Assembly: GCF_016901135.1 (NCBI RefSeq)
Contig: NZ_JAFEVL010000045.1
Coordinates: forward strand, 248,001 to 312,000
Source: Martinezella lusitana
GTDB taxonomy: Bacteria; Pseudomonadota; Alphaproteobacteria; Rhizobiales; Rhizobiaceae
Direction of reading: 5' to 3'
Length of the DNA stretch: 64,000 nucleotides
The notes beneath the pieces are model-generated. The model saw only the letters and a program-made list of their open reading frames with translations, was not told the DNA's origin and did not search any database. Shown piece after piece: positions 27,108-35,488 of the stretch. The position numbers and the translations under genes are program-made. The stretch's first letter is position 1. Each line of letters begins with the position of its first letter.

Positions 27108-27989
27108 ATGGCGAAGGAAATCTTGTGCAGTTTTGGTGTCGACGTCGATGCCGTGGCCGGCTGGCTCGGTTCCTACGGCGGCGAGGATTCGCCTGACGAT
27201 ATCTCGCGCGGCCTGTTTGCCGGCGAAGTTGGCAGCCCGCGGCTGGTGAAGCTGTTCGAGCGGTTCGGCATCAAGACCACGTGGTTCATTCCCGGCCATT
27301 CGATCGAGACCTTTCCCGAGCAGATGCAGGCCGTCGCCGACGCCGGCCATGAAATCGGCATTCACGGCTACAGCCATGAAAACCCGATCGCCATGACGCG
27401 CGAGCAGGAAACCGAGATCCTCGACAAGTGCATCGAGCTGGTGACCAAGCTTTCGGGCAAGCGTCCCACAGGTTATGTCGCGCCCTGGTGGGAATTCTCC
27501 AACGTCACCAACGAGCTGCTTCTGGAGCGTGGCATCAAGTACGATCACTCGTTGATGCACAAAGACTTCACACCCTATTATGTGCGCGTCGGCGACAGCT
27601 GGACGAAGATCGATTATTCGCGCAAGCCATCCGAATGGATGGTGCCGTTGAAGCGCGGCAAGGAGACCGATCTGATCGAAATCCCGGCATCCTGGTATCT
27701 CGACGACCTGCCGCCGATGATGTTCATCAAGAAGGCACCCAACAGCCACGGCTTCGTCAATCCGCACGATATCGAGCAGATGTGGCGCGATCAGTTCGAC
27801 TGGGTCTACCGCGAGATGGACTATGCCGTCTTCCCGATCACCATCCATCCGGACGTGGCCGGCAGACCGCAGGTTCTGATGATGCTGGAGCGGCTTTATG
27901 CCCATATGATCAAGCATCCGGGCGTGAAGTTCGTGACGATGAACGAGATCGCCGACGACTTCGCTGCCCGCTTCCCGCGCGGCAAATAG
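27108..27989 (+). CDS. Polysaccharide-deacetylase-fold hydrolase, probable cyclic imide hydrolase or PuuE-like
   Basis: The 293-residue metal-dependent hydrolase belongs to the NodB-fold group that includes PuuE allantoinase, HP0310 and bacterial imidases. Visible motifs are the acidic metal pair in GVDVDA (Asp12/Asp14), IHGYSH (His86/His90), YVAPWWEFS, and a final ITIHPDVAGRP. There is no signal peptide, so it is cytoplasmic and unlikely to act on a wall polymer. From memory, the cyclic imide hydrolase of Pseudomonas putida has the same length; this needs checking by alignment. A strong ribosome binding site (AAAGGAGGT) precedes the ATG. Together with the downstream amidase it could open a cyclic imide or ureide ring and then hydrolyse the resulting half-amide. 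Confidence 0.72.
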   Translation: MAKEILCSFGVDVDAVAGWLGSYGGEDSPDDISRGLFAGEVGSPRLVKLFERFGIKTTWFIPGHSIETFPEQMQAVADAGHEIGIHGYSHENPIAMTREQETEILDKCIELVTKLSGKRPTGYVAPWWEFSNVTNELLLERGIKYDHSLMHKDFTPYYVRVGDSWTKIDYSRKPSEWMVPLKRGKETDLIEIPASWYLDDLPPMMFIKKAPNSHGFVNPHDIEQMWRDQFDWVYREMDYAVFPITIHPDVAGRPQVLMMLERLYAHMIKHPGVKFVTMNEIADDFAARFPRGK

Positions 27990-28037
27990 CCGGCTAGTCT
28001 GAACTGGGCGAGCCCGTTTTCGGAAGGAGCGATCATC

Positions 28038-28370
28038 ATGTGCTCACTGTGCGGCGTTCTCGGTGGCAATGAGCATTGGACCGACGCTGCGGCCCGGCCG
28101 GGCGTCTTCACGCGCAATCACGCCAGCCCGGAGCGACGGCGTGAACGCGCCGAGCGCGTCCGTGCCGCCAACGAGATGCTCTCCGGCTTCGGCCTCGTTC
28201 TCTCCGATTGGCAGGGCGCGTCCTTCGTCCTGTCCACGAGAACGGGCTCGAGCGAGATCATCGAAGACCTCGGGCATCTCTGGCCGGCGGCCGAAAGGCT
28301 CGTCGGCCGGCCGTGTGATCCCCTTGACATCGCATTCGTTGCAAGGATGGAGGCGCGGCATGGCGATTGA
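28038..28370 (+). CDS. Small CxxC protein of unknown function, partner of the CobW-type GTPase
   Basis: The 110-residue protein begins MCSLCGVLGG, placing Cys2 and Cys5 in a CxxC at the extreme N-terminus, followed by a His (NEHW). The rest is helical and basic (RNHASPERRRERAERVRAAN), then a beta segment (FGLVLSDWQGASFVLSTRTG). AAGGAG lies eight bases before the ATG. The last 11 bases overlap the GTPase gene, which implies coupled synthesis. It may bind a metal or be the client or adaptor of the GTPase. I do not recognise a named family. Confidence 0.75.
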   Translation: MCSLCGVLGGNEHWTDAAARPGVFTRNHASPERRRERAERVRAANEMLSGFGLVLSDWQGASFVLSTRTGSSEIIEDLGHLWPAAERLVGRPCDPLDIAFVARMEARHGD

Positions 28371-29424
28371 GCGCGACGGCTTCCTGCCCGTCAATCTTCT
28401 CACCGGCTTCCTTGGCTCCGGCAAGACGACGCTCTTGAAGCGCATTCTGGCGGATGCGGCATTTGCCGATACGGCTGTGCTGATCAACGAATTCGGCGAG
28501 ATCGGGCTGGATCATGATCTCGTCGAACGCGTCGACGGCGACATGGTGCTTCTGCGCTCGGGCTGTGTTTGCTGCACCGTTCGCGGCGAGCTCGCCACGG
28601 CACTCAAGGACCTCTATTCCAGACGCGAGCGCGGGCTGTTGCCGCCCTTCCGCCGCGTCATCATCGAAAGCACAGGCCTTGCCGACCCGTTTCCGGTGCT
28701 GTCGACCATCAAGGCCGATCCGGTGCTCAGGCATCATTTCCGGGCCGGCAACGTGATCACGACTGTCGATGCGGTCAACGGATTGCGCCAGCTGGACACT
28801 TATATCGAATCCAACAGGCAGACGGCGATCGCCGACCGCCTTGTCATCACCAAGACTGACCTTGCAGCGGATTGCGACCGACAGGCACTTGAAGGGCGCC
28901 TTCGCATCCTCAATCCCGATGCCCCGCTCCTGATGGCAGCCGACCCCGATCTCGATCTGTCCTCGCTTGCGGACATGCGCGGCAGCGGCTCGCCAGATAG
29001 CTGCCTGTCGCAAAGCGGCTTTTATTGCGAGGAGCCGCTGCAGCTTGTTTCGGCTGACGGCGTGCCCCATCAGGCGGCGATCTCCTCCGTCTCGCTCAGG
29101 GTTGACAGGCCCATCGATTGGACCGCTTTCGGCCTTTGGCTGACCATGCTGCTCAATCGTCACGGGGAGCGCGTGCTGCGCGTGAAGGGCATCCTCAATC
29201 TCAAGGGCGAAGAGCGTCCTGTCGCGGTGCATGGGGTTCAGCACCTGGTCCACGCGCCGGTTCACATGGACGCATGGCCCTCCGACGACCGTACGTCACG
29301 TCTGGTCTTCATCCTGGATGGGATTGATGGCGCCGTGGTCAAACGCTCCTTCGAAGCCTTCACACTGGCACGCGTGCCGCAGGTGCCATCTGCCGCATCT
29401 TCTTTGGCAATGGCGGCGCAATAG
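28360..29424 (+). CDS. CobW/COG0523-type GTPase (predicted metallochaperone)
   Basis: The 354-residue protein has Walker A GFLGSGKT near residues 16-23, NEFGEIGLD, the metal-binding GCVCCT motif at about 68-73, ESTGLADP as Walker B, TKTD as the guanine-specificity motif, and a C-terminal CobW_C domain. Members of this GTPase family insert Zn, Co or Fe into client enzymes. There is no His-rich loop. The gene overlaps the small CxxC gene and lies downstream of a metal-dependent hydrolase, its likely client. The start at 28360 opens with MAIERDGFLPVNLLTGF, typical for the family; the upstream in-frame extension is a shadow of the previous gene. Confidence 0.9.
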   Translation: MAIERDGFLPVNLLTGFLGSGKTTLLKRILADAAFADTAVLINEFGEIGLDHDLVERVDGDMVLLRSGCVCCTVRGELATALKDLYSRRERGLLPPFRRVIIESTGLADPFPVLSTIKADPVLRHHFRAGNVITTVDAVNGLRQLDTYIESNRQTAIADRLVITKTDLAADCDRQALEGRLRILNPDAPLLMAADPDLDLSSLADMRGSGSPDSCLSQSGFYCEEPLQLVSADGVPHQAAISSVSLRVDRPIDWTAFGLWLTMLLNRHGERVLRVKGILNLKGEERPVAVHGVQHLVHAPVHMDAWPSDDRTSRLVFILDGIDGAVVKRSFEAFTLARVPQVPSAASSLAMAAQ

Positions 29425-29440
29425 GATAATCGATCCGTTC

Positions 29441-30679
29441 ATGAACAAGCATCAACCCATGGCAAAGACCATGCCTGCTCCAGCCCTGCATCTGGCGGGG
29501 CGGCCGCGTCTGCGCGTACTCGGCACCGCGATCTCGCTGCTGGAGGAGCTGCGGCTTCGCGCGCAGACCGATCTCGGCATCGACGTGACGTTCGACAACA
29601 ACGACTTTCTGACGACGCAATACAAGGCGGCCCGCGAGCCGGAAACCTACGATATATACGATCAGTGCTTTCATAATCTCGATATCGTCTGGCATTGGCG
29701 TGCCATCCAGCCGATCGACACGCAGCGCATCGTCTTGTGGGACGAGATCAACGATCTGACCAAGACCGGCCATATCGGCCCCAACCCGCGGCTGGGGCTC
29801 GGCGATGTGCCCGCCCGCAAGCTCTTCGTTCAGCCGAATCTCGCCTTGGGCGACACGCCTTCGCGCTTCATCTCCATGCTGCCGACTACCCATAATTTCG
29901 ACAGCTTCGCCTATCGAACCGATCAGGCGCACGATGACGTCGGCATGCATTCCTGGAGCGCACTTTTCGACGAGAGATGGGCCGGGCGCGTGGCCTTGGT
30001 CGACGAGCCCGCCATCGGCATTTTCGATGCGGCGCTCGCCGCGCAGGCGGCCGGCCTGATGTCCTTCGACAATATCGGCAATATGTCCGTGCAGGAGATC
30101 GATCAGCTGATCGACTTGCTGGAAGAGCGCAAGAAGGCCGGTTTCTTCCGTGACTTCTGGAAGACGGCTGAAGATGCCGCCCGGCTGATGATCGCCGGCG
30201 AGACCAGCGTTCAAAGCATGTGGTCGCCGGGCATCGGCATCCTGAATTCCAGGGGCGTGCCGGTCGAGCAGGCTGTGCCCGCCGAGGGCTATCGTGCCTG
30301 GCACGGCGGTCTGTGCCTGTCGAAGCATCTCAACGGCCGCCTTCTCGATGTCGCTTACGACTATCTGAACTGGTGGATATCAGGCTGGCCGGGCGCCGTC
30401 GTCGCACGGCAGGGCTATTACATCTCGACCCCGCAGCGTTCGCGTCAGTTCATGACGCCGGCGGAATGGGGATACTGGTATGACGGAGTCGCCGCGGCCG
30501 AAGACCTGCCAGGCCCGGATGGGCAGATCAGGATAAAGGCGGGCTCGGTGCGAAGCGGCGGGTCCTATTGGCAGCGCGCCAATTGCATTGCGGTTTGGAA
30601 TACGACAATGGATGAGCACAATTATCTTGTCCGTCGCTGGATGCAGCTTGTCGGCGGCAGAGGAGAGCAGACTTCATGA
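29441..30679 (+). CDS. Leaderless solute-binding-protein paralogue
   Basis: The 412-residue protein aligns by eye with the cluster's binding protein over the two-lobe domain: shared positions include YDSF/YDIY-type segments, AGY/EGYRAW, a GYYIST string, YWYDG, GGS...RANCIAVWN and a final NYLVRRWMQL. The N-terminus is basic and lacks a hydrophobic core, so no Sec, Tat or lipoprotein leader is visible. A frame extension upstream would only read through the GTPase gene. It may be a cytoplasmic sensor or ligand sequestering protein, or the leader may have been lost. It overlaps the amidase start. Confidence 0.82.
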   Translation: MNKHQPMAKTMPAPALHLAGRPRLRVLGTAISLLEELRLRAQTDLGIDVTFDNNDFLTTQYKAAREPETYDIYDQCFHNLDIVWHWRAIQPIDTQRIVLWDEINDLTKTGHIGPNPRLGLGDVPARKLFVQPNLALGDTPSRFISMLPTTHNFDSFAYRTDQAHDDVGMHSWSALFDERWAGRVALVDEPAIGIFDAALAAQAAGLMSFDNIGNMSVQEIDQLIDLLEERKKAGFFRDFWKTAEDAARLMIAGETSVQSMWSPGIGILNSRGVPVEQAVPAEGYRAWHGGLCLSKHLNGRLLDVAYDYLNWWISGWPGAVVARQGYYISTPQRSRQFMTPAEWGYWYDGVAAAEDLPGPDGQIRIKAGSVRSGGSYWQRANCIAVWNTTMDEHNYLVRRWMQLVGGRGEQTS

Positions 30680-32046
30680 CAAAGACACATCTCGGCAAGT
30701 CGATCGCGCAATTGTCCGTCTTGATCCAGTCCGGCAGCCTCGATCCCGTCACGCTGGTCGAAGAGAGCCTGGACGCGATCCGCACGCACAAGGATCAGGC
30801 GATTTTTACGCGCCTGCTCGAGGAACGTGCGCGCGAGGAAGCCACTGCGTCGTCAAAGAGATTACAGGAAGGCCGGTCGCGCGGGCTGCTGGACGGCATT
30901 CCGGTGGCCTGGAAGGATCTTTTCGCCATAGCCGCCCTGCCCACGACGGCAGGATCGATCGTGCTCGCGGATGCCGCACCGGCGCAAGAGGATGCGGATG
31001 TCGTAAAGGCGCTGAAAGCTGCGGGCATGGTCGCGATCGGCCGGGTCAATATGAGCGAGTTTGCCTTTTCCGGCCTCGGCCTCAATCCACATTATGGCAC
31101 GCCGCTTAATCCACGGGCCACGGATGTCGCCCGGATACCGGGAGGGTCTTCCTCCGGTTCCGCTGTCGCTGTCGCTTCCGGGCTGGTGCCGGTGTCGATC
31201 GGCACGGATACCGGCGGTTCGGTGCGCATTCCCTCGGCCTTCAATGGCCTCGTCGGCTATAAGGCAAGTCGCGGCCGCTACAGTATGGCGGGGGTCTTTC
31301 CCTTGGCAACCAGCCTCGATTCGCTTGGCCCCCTGTGCCGCAGCGTTCAGGACGCCATTTGGGTCGATGCCGCGATGCGCGGCCGTGCGGCATCTGACAT
31401 CATCCGCGCGGATCCTGCCGGACTATCGGTCGTCGTGCCGACGACGGTCGTCATGGACGATGTCGAGGACGGCGTGGCGGAGGCGTTCGAGGCGACGCTT
31501 TCCCGGCTGAGCGCTGCCGGCGTCAAGGTGCGGCGCGCCGCTTTCCCGGCTTTCGACAGGCTCTTTCAGGTGATGGCCGAGCATGGGCCGCTGGTGACCG
31601 CCGAGGCTTTCGCCCTCCATCATCGCCGGCTGGCCGGGCCTGAGGCTGACGCCATGGATCGGCGTGTCGTGGCCCGCACGCGCCTTGGCGAGAAGATCAC
31701 GCTGGTCGGCTATCTGGAAATACTGCAGGTGCGCGAGCAGTTGATCAAGGACGTGGCCGGCATGCTCGGGCCGAATGAGTTCATCGCCTATCCGACTGTC
31801 GCCCATGTCGCGCCCGCGCTTGCGCCGCTTGAGGCGGATGACGAGCTGTTCGTCAAGGTCAACTTCAAGACGCTGCGCAATACCTTGATCGGCAACTTCC
31901 TCGATTGGTGCGGCGTATCGCTGCCTTGCGGCACCGGCAACGCCGGTATGCCAGTTGGTTTTTTGCTGTCCGCTCCGAAGGAACAGGACGAGCGGCTGCT
32001 GGCGGCGGCGCTAGCCCTGGAGGACATCGTCGCAAAGCCCGTCTGA
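30676..32046 (+). CDS. Amidase-signature hydrolase
   Basis: The 456-residue enzyme of the amidase signature family hydrolyses a carboxamide to acid and ammonia. The Ser-cisSer-Lys triad is visible: Lys80 in WKDLF, the GGSSSG run at about 156-161, and nucleophile Ser182 in GTDTGGSVRIP. It is cytoplasmic. ATG at 30676 overlaps the preceding stop (ATGA). As the last gene of the cluster, it would suit the second step after ring opening by the deacetylase-fold hydrolase, acting as a half-amidase. Other family substrates (aryl amides, mandelamide, malonamate) remain possible. Confidence 0.9.
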   Translation: MTKTHLGKSIAQLSVLIQSGSLDPVTLVEESLDAIRTHKDQAIFTRLLEERAREEATASSKRLQEGRSRGLLDGIPVAWKDLFAIAALPTTAGSIVLADAAPAQEDADVVKALKAAGMVAIGRVNMSEFAFSGLGLNPHYGTPLNPRATDVARIPGGSSSGSAVAVASGLVPVSIGTDTGGSVRIPSAFNGLVGYKASRGRYSMAGVFPLATSLDSLGPLCRSVQDAIWVDAAMRGRAASDIIRADPAGLSVVVPTTVVMDDVEDGVAEAFEATLSRLSAAGVKVRRAAFPAFDRLFQVMAEHGPLVTAEAFALHHRRLAGPEADAMDRRVVARTRLGEKITLVGYLEILQVREQLIKDVAGMLGPNEFIAYPTVAHVAPALAPLEADDELFVKVNFKTLRNTLIGNFLDWCGVSLPCGTGNAGMPVGFLLSAPKEQDERLLAAALALEDIVAKPV

Positions 32047-32239
32047 GGCGAGTACGCTTCATGGCGACCAGCATTTGCAGCAGGGCGAGCGCGCGTCTTG
32101 CGTGCCGGCGGCTGGACGTCGCCCATTCATGAATCATAAATATAACTTTATGCCGATTATGCCGTCTAATCGTTAGATGCTGCCTCGCATATTTTATCCG
32201 CATCGAACCCGGAACGCTCGCAAGAGCAGGAGAAATGCG

Positions 32240-33229
32240 ATGAAGAAGCGTGTACTTGGAAACAGCGGCCTCGAAGTGTCGGCTTTGGGCTTTGGCTGCA
32301 TGGGCCTGAATTTCAGCTACGGCCATGCGCTGAGCAAGGATGAGAGCATCAAGCTGGTGCGCGATGCGGTCGAGCGCGGCGTGACCTTCTTTGATACCGC
32401 CGAAGTCTATGGCCCCTTCACCAATGAGGAAATCGTCGGCGAAGCCCTAAGGCCGGTTCGCGATCAGGTGGTGATCGCCACGAAATTCGGCTTCAACATC
32501 GAGAACGGCAAGATGAGCGGCCTTAACAGCTGCCCCGAACATATTCGCGAGGTGGCGGATGCCTCGCTGAAGCGGTTGGGCATCGAGGTCATTGACCTCC
32601 TCTACCAGCATCGCGTCGATCCGGAAGTGCCGATCGAGGATGTTGCCGGCACCGTGAAGGATCTGATCGCCGCCGGCAAGGTAAAGCACTTCGGCCTCTC
32701 CGAGCCGGGCGCCCAGACGGTGCGTCGCGCCCATGCCGTGCAGCCGGTTGCGGCGCTACAGAATGAATATTCGCTCTGGACGCGCGGGCCGGAGACCAAC
32801 GGCATCCTGCAGGCCTGCGAGGAGCTGGGCATTGGCCTCGTCGCCTATAGTCCTCTCGGCAAGGGCTTCCTGACCGGGGCAATAGGCAAGGATACGACGA
32901 TCGCCGAGAATGATTTCCGCAAGCTCCTGCCGCGCTTCACGCCCGAGGCCATGGAGAAGAACCAGGCGCTTGTCGACCTGCTGAAACAGATCGCCGATCG
33001 GAAGAAGGCAACGCCCGCCCAGATCGCGCTGGCATGGCTGCTGGCGCAGAAGCCCTGGATCGTTCCGATCCCCGGCACGACAAAGCTGCATCGCCTGGAA
33101 GAGAACCTGGCGGCCGCGGATGTCGAGCTGAGTGCTGATGACCTTGCCGAAATCCAGCGGGCTGCGGCGGAGATCGCCATTGAAGGCGAACGCTACCCGG
33201 AGCAATGGCTGAAGACCACCGGCCGCTGA
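32240..33229 (+). CDS. Aldo/keto reductase
   Basis: The 329-residue NADPH-dependent oxidoreductase is of the (beta/alpha)8 aldo/keto reductase type, close to the YajO/PLP-like AKR13 group. The catalytic tetrad is complete: Asp and Tyr in FFDTAEVYG, Lys in IATKFGF, His in LLYQHRVD. The C-terminal cofactor clamp IPGTTKLHRLEENL is typical. The start ATG at 32240 follows GGAGAAATGCG. A hairpin terminator follows. It is probably separate from the amidase operon, since the 193-base gap has AT-rich promoter-like sequence. Confidence 0.93.
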   Translation: MKKRVLGNSGLEVSALGFGCMGLNFSYGHALSKDESIKLVRDAVERGVTFFDTAEVYGPFTNEEIVGEALRPVRDQVVIATKFGFNIENGKMSGLNSCPEHIREVADASLKRLGIEVIDLLYQHRVDPEVPIEDVAGTVKDLIAAGKVKHFGLSEPGAQTVRRAHAVQPVAALQNEYSLWTRGPETNGILQACEELGIGLVAYSPLGKGFLTGAIGKDTTIAENDFRKLLPRFTPEAMEKNQALVDLLKQIADRKKATPAQIALAWLLAQKPWIVPIPGTTKLHRLEENLAAADVELSADDLAEIQRAAAEIAIEGERYPEQWLKTTGR

Positions 33230-33246
33230 GCTTGGCGTTGAGTTCC

Positions 33247-33267
33247 GAGGCCGCCGCTGGCGGCCTC
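33247..33267 (+). terminator. Hairpin terminator after the aldo/keto reductase
   Basis: GAGGCCGCC (33247-33255) pairs perfectly with GGCGGCCTC (33259-33267) around a three-base loop, followed by CTTCCT. The T tract is weak, but it lies 17 bases past the stop and between convergent genes. Confidence 0.6.
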
Positions 33268-33315
33268 CTTCCTAACATGACGGTATAGCCTGGGCGGCGC
33301 GCTCCTTGACCAGCC

Positions 33316-34014
33316 TCAGCGAGGCGTGACCGCGTAGCGCAGATAGATCACGCCGTGCTCGAGCATTTCGCAGCTCTTGAGCGAGAGCTGTGCCTTGCCG
33401 GCCAAGCCTTCTTCACCGAATTCGACGAAACTCTGGCTCGCGGCGCGTCCGTCGAGAGCGGGTGCGACCAGCAGGCTGATTTCATCGACCAGACCTTCCG
33501 CGAGGAAGGAGCCGTTGATGCCGGCGCCACCCTCCAGCAGCAGGCGCTTGATGCCAAGCTCGCGGTTGAGAGTGTCGAGCATGGCGGGAAGATCGAGCTG
33601 CGGCTGTGTGGAGACGATGTAGGAAATGCCGTCGCTCGCCAGTTCGGCAAGGTGGCTGTCCGGTACGTCGTCACCGAGAAGGACGACGATGTGATCGCCG
33701 TCGATTTCATTCTTGGTGAAATGCAATTTGCCTGACGTGTCGACGGCAATCGCATAATTGGCAGCCTCGCGGTTGGCGAAATGACAGGGTCGGTCGACCT
33801 TGCCGTGCTCGCGCGGCGGATGCGGATTGCCTTTGCTCATTTCCGCCATCGTCACGCGGCCGACCATCCAGGCGTCGCCTTCCAGTTTCTCGTGGCACGA
33901 CTGGTACAGTGCCGTCCAATCCCGACGGCTGCCGTCTGGGCTCTCGGTCCAGCGGCTGGGGTGCAGCCCGCCGTCAAGAGACGAGATCATATGGCAGATG
34001 ACACGGGGTTTCAT
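33316..34014 (-). CDS. RibD C-terminal / dihydrofolate-reductase-fold protein
   Basis: The 232-residue protein has the RibD_C/DHFR-like reductase fold: an N-terminal strand with SLDGGL, a DAWMVGRVTM segment, and the characteristic LLLEGGAGINGSFLAEGLVDEISLLVAP region. Such stand-alone proteins are NADPH-dependent reductases of uncertain substrate. The start at 34014 overlaps the stop of the upstream cupin gene as ATGA, so both are in one operon. Confidence 0.88.
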   Translation of the reverse strand: MKPRVICHMISSLDGGLHPSRWTESPDGSRRDWTALYQSCHEKLEGDAWMVGRVTMAEMSKGNPHPPREHGKVDRPCHFANREAANYAIAVDTSGKLHFTKNEIDGDHIVVLLGDDVPDSHLAELASDGISYIVSTQPQLDLPAMLDTLNRELGIKRLLLEGGAGINGSFLAEGLVDEISLLVAPALDGRAASQSFVEFGEEGLAGKAQLSLKSCEMLEHGVIYLRYAVTPR

Positions 34015-34412
34015 GATTGCGGCTTCCCAAGATAATCCGTGTCGCTCACCTTCTCCATCCAGGTCACCGGCGAGCCGTTTTCCTTCTCGGCGATCGCGAT
34101 ATGGCTCATGGCGCAATCGGGCGCCGCGCCGTGCCAATGTTTTTCACCGGGTGGGAACCAGACGATGTCGCCGGGGCGGATTTCCTCCACCGGCCCGCCT
34201 TCGCGCTGGACACGTCCGAGACCGGAAACGACGAGCAGGGTCTGGCCGAAGGGATGCGTGTGCCAAGCTGTGCGGGCGCCCGGCTCGAAGGTCACGGTTG
34301 TACCACTCAGATTGCCGCGGCCGCTGAAGGGCGCATCGAGGCGGACCGTGCCGGTGAAATAGTCTTCCGGTCCCTTGGCCGATGGTTGGGAACCGCTGCG
34401 TTTGATGTCCAT
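34011..34412 (-). CDS. Cupin-domain protein
   Basis: The 133-residue single-domain cupin has the two metal-binding motifs: WHTHPFGQTLLVVSGLG (with the Glu position replaced by Gln) and PGDIVWFPPGEKHWHG. It resembles the carboxymuconolactone-associated cupins found beside redox genes. It is the first gene of a two-gene operon with the RibD-C protein, divergent from a LysR regulator. Its enzymatic role is unknown. Confidence 0.88.
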   Translation of the reverse strand: MDIKRSGSQPSAKGPEDYFTGTVRLDAPFSGRGNLSGTTVTFEPGARTAWHTHPFGQTLLVVSGLGRVQREGGPVEEIRPGDIVWFPPGEKHWHGAAPDCAMSHIAIAEKENGSPVTWMEKVSDTDYLGKPQS

Positions 34413-34496
34413 GGCTTCGAACTCCTCGATAAAAAACTACGGCGCGACCGCCGTTATTCAAGGGACTTTAGACTTGTCGCATTGCAGGAACCATAC

Positions 34497-34521
34497 GATA
34501 TAAATGGCATACAATTATATC
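34497..34521. promoter_or_regulatory. Candidate LysR box GATATAA-N11-TTATATC
   Basis: GATATAA (34497-34503) and TTATATC (34515-34521) form perfect seven-base arms around an 11-base spacer, fitting the LysR T-N11-A rule. The site ends 12 bases before the LysR start and faces the divergent cupin operon. Confidence 0.55.
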
Positions 34522-34533
34522 AGGAGTTCATAA

Positions 34534-35427
34534 ATGCAGCGAGAGGAGCTGGTCGACCTGAACGCCTTTGCTGTCGTGGCCGAGGAGAAGAGCTTTACGC
34601 GTGCCGCCGCCAAGCTCGGCACATCGCAATCCTCCCTCAGCCACACGGTGCGGCGTTTGGAGGCGCGGCTGGGCGTGCGCCTGTTGACGCGTACGACCCG
34701 AAACGTGGCCCCGACCGAAGCCGGAGAGCGGCTGCTTGCCACACTGCGGCCGGCGCTGGAAAGCATTGGCGCCGAACTCGCCTCCTTGAGCGAATTGCGC
34801 GAAAAGCCCGCCGGCACCATCCGCATCACCACATCGGAACATGCCGCCGCCACCATTCTCTGGCCGGCCCTTGAAAGGCTCTTGCCGCAATATCCGGACA
34901 TCAACATCGAGCTCAGCATCGATTCCAGCCTGCGCGATATCGTCGCCGATCGGTTCGATGCCGGGGTCCGGCTCGGGGAGGCACTCGCCAAGGACATGAT
35001 CGCGGTCAAGATCAGTCCCGACCTCCGCATGGTCATCGTTGGCTCTCCGGCTTATTTCGCCAGGCACCCAGAGCCGAAGACGCCCAACGATCTGGCGGAT
35101 CACAATTGCATCAATCTACGTTTGCTCACCGCCGGCGGCCTCTATGCCTGGGAGCTGGAAAAGGACGGGCGCGAGGTTCGCGTCCGGGTGGATGGTCAAC
35201 TCGTCTTCAACGACGTCGGCATGATCGTGCGCGCTGTGAAAGCAGGATTGGGCCTTGGCTTCGTGATGGAAGATCATATCGCCGAGGATGTGGCGAATGG
35301 GCGGCTGGTGCGCGTTCTGGAAGATTGGTGTGCAGCGTTTTCCGGCTATCATCTCTATTATCCCAGCCGTCGGCAACCTTCGGCAGCGTTCTCCCTGTTG
35401 GTCGACGCGTTGCGTTACCGAGGCTGA
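34534..35427 (+). CDS. LysR-family regulator, divergent from the cupin/RibD-C operon
   Basis: The 297-residue regulator has an N-terminal winged helix (about residues 5-62: VVAEEKSFTRAAAKLGTSQS ... RLLTRTTRNVAPT) and a C-terminal LysR substrate-binding domain (about 90-290). AGGAG precedes the ATG. Its position suggests that it activates the cupin/RibD-C operon and represses itself. It resembles the large DmlR/YafC subgroup; the effector is unknown. Confidence 0.92.
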   Translation: MQREELVDLNAFAVVAEEKSFTRAAAKLGTSQSSLSHTVRRLEARLGVRLLTRTTRNVAPTEAGERLLATLRPALESIGAELASLSELREKPAGTIRITTSEHAAATILWPALERLLPQYPDINIELSIDSSLRDIVADRFDAGVRLGEALAKDMIAVKISPDLRMVIVGSPAYFARHPEPKTPNDLADHNCINLRLLTAGGLYAWELEKDGREVRVRVDGQLVFNDVGMIVRAVKAGLGLGFVMEDHIAEDVANGRLVRVLEDWCAAFSGYHLYYPSRRQPSAAFSLLVDALRYRG

Positions 35428-35488
35428 CCCCCTTCATCAATGCATATGACCAAACCCGGCCGCCACGACGCGGCCGCCGAAGCGCCTG

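Noticed and set aside
35457..35476. CGGCCGC/GCGGCCG hairpin between LysR and alcohol dehydrogenase genes
   Set aside because: A short GC palindrome without T tracts in a high-GC genome; chance is likely, so it was not listed as a terminator.
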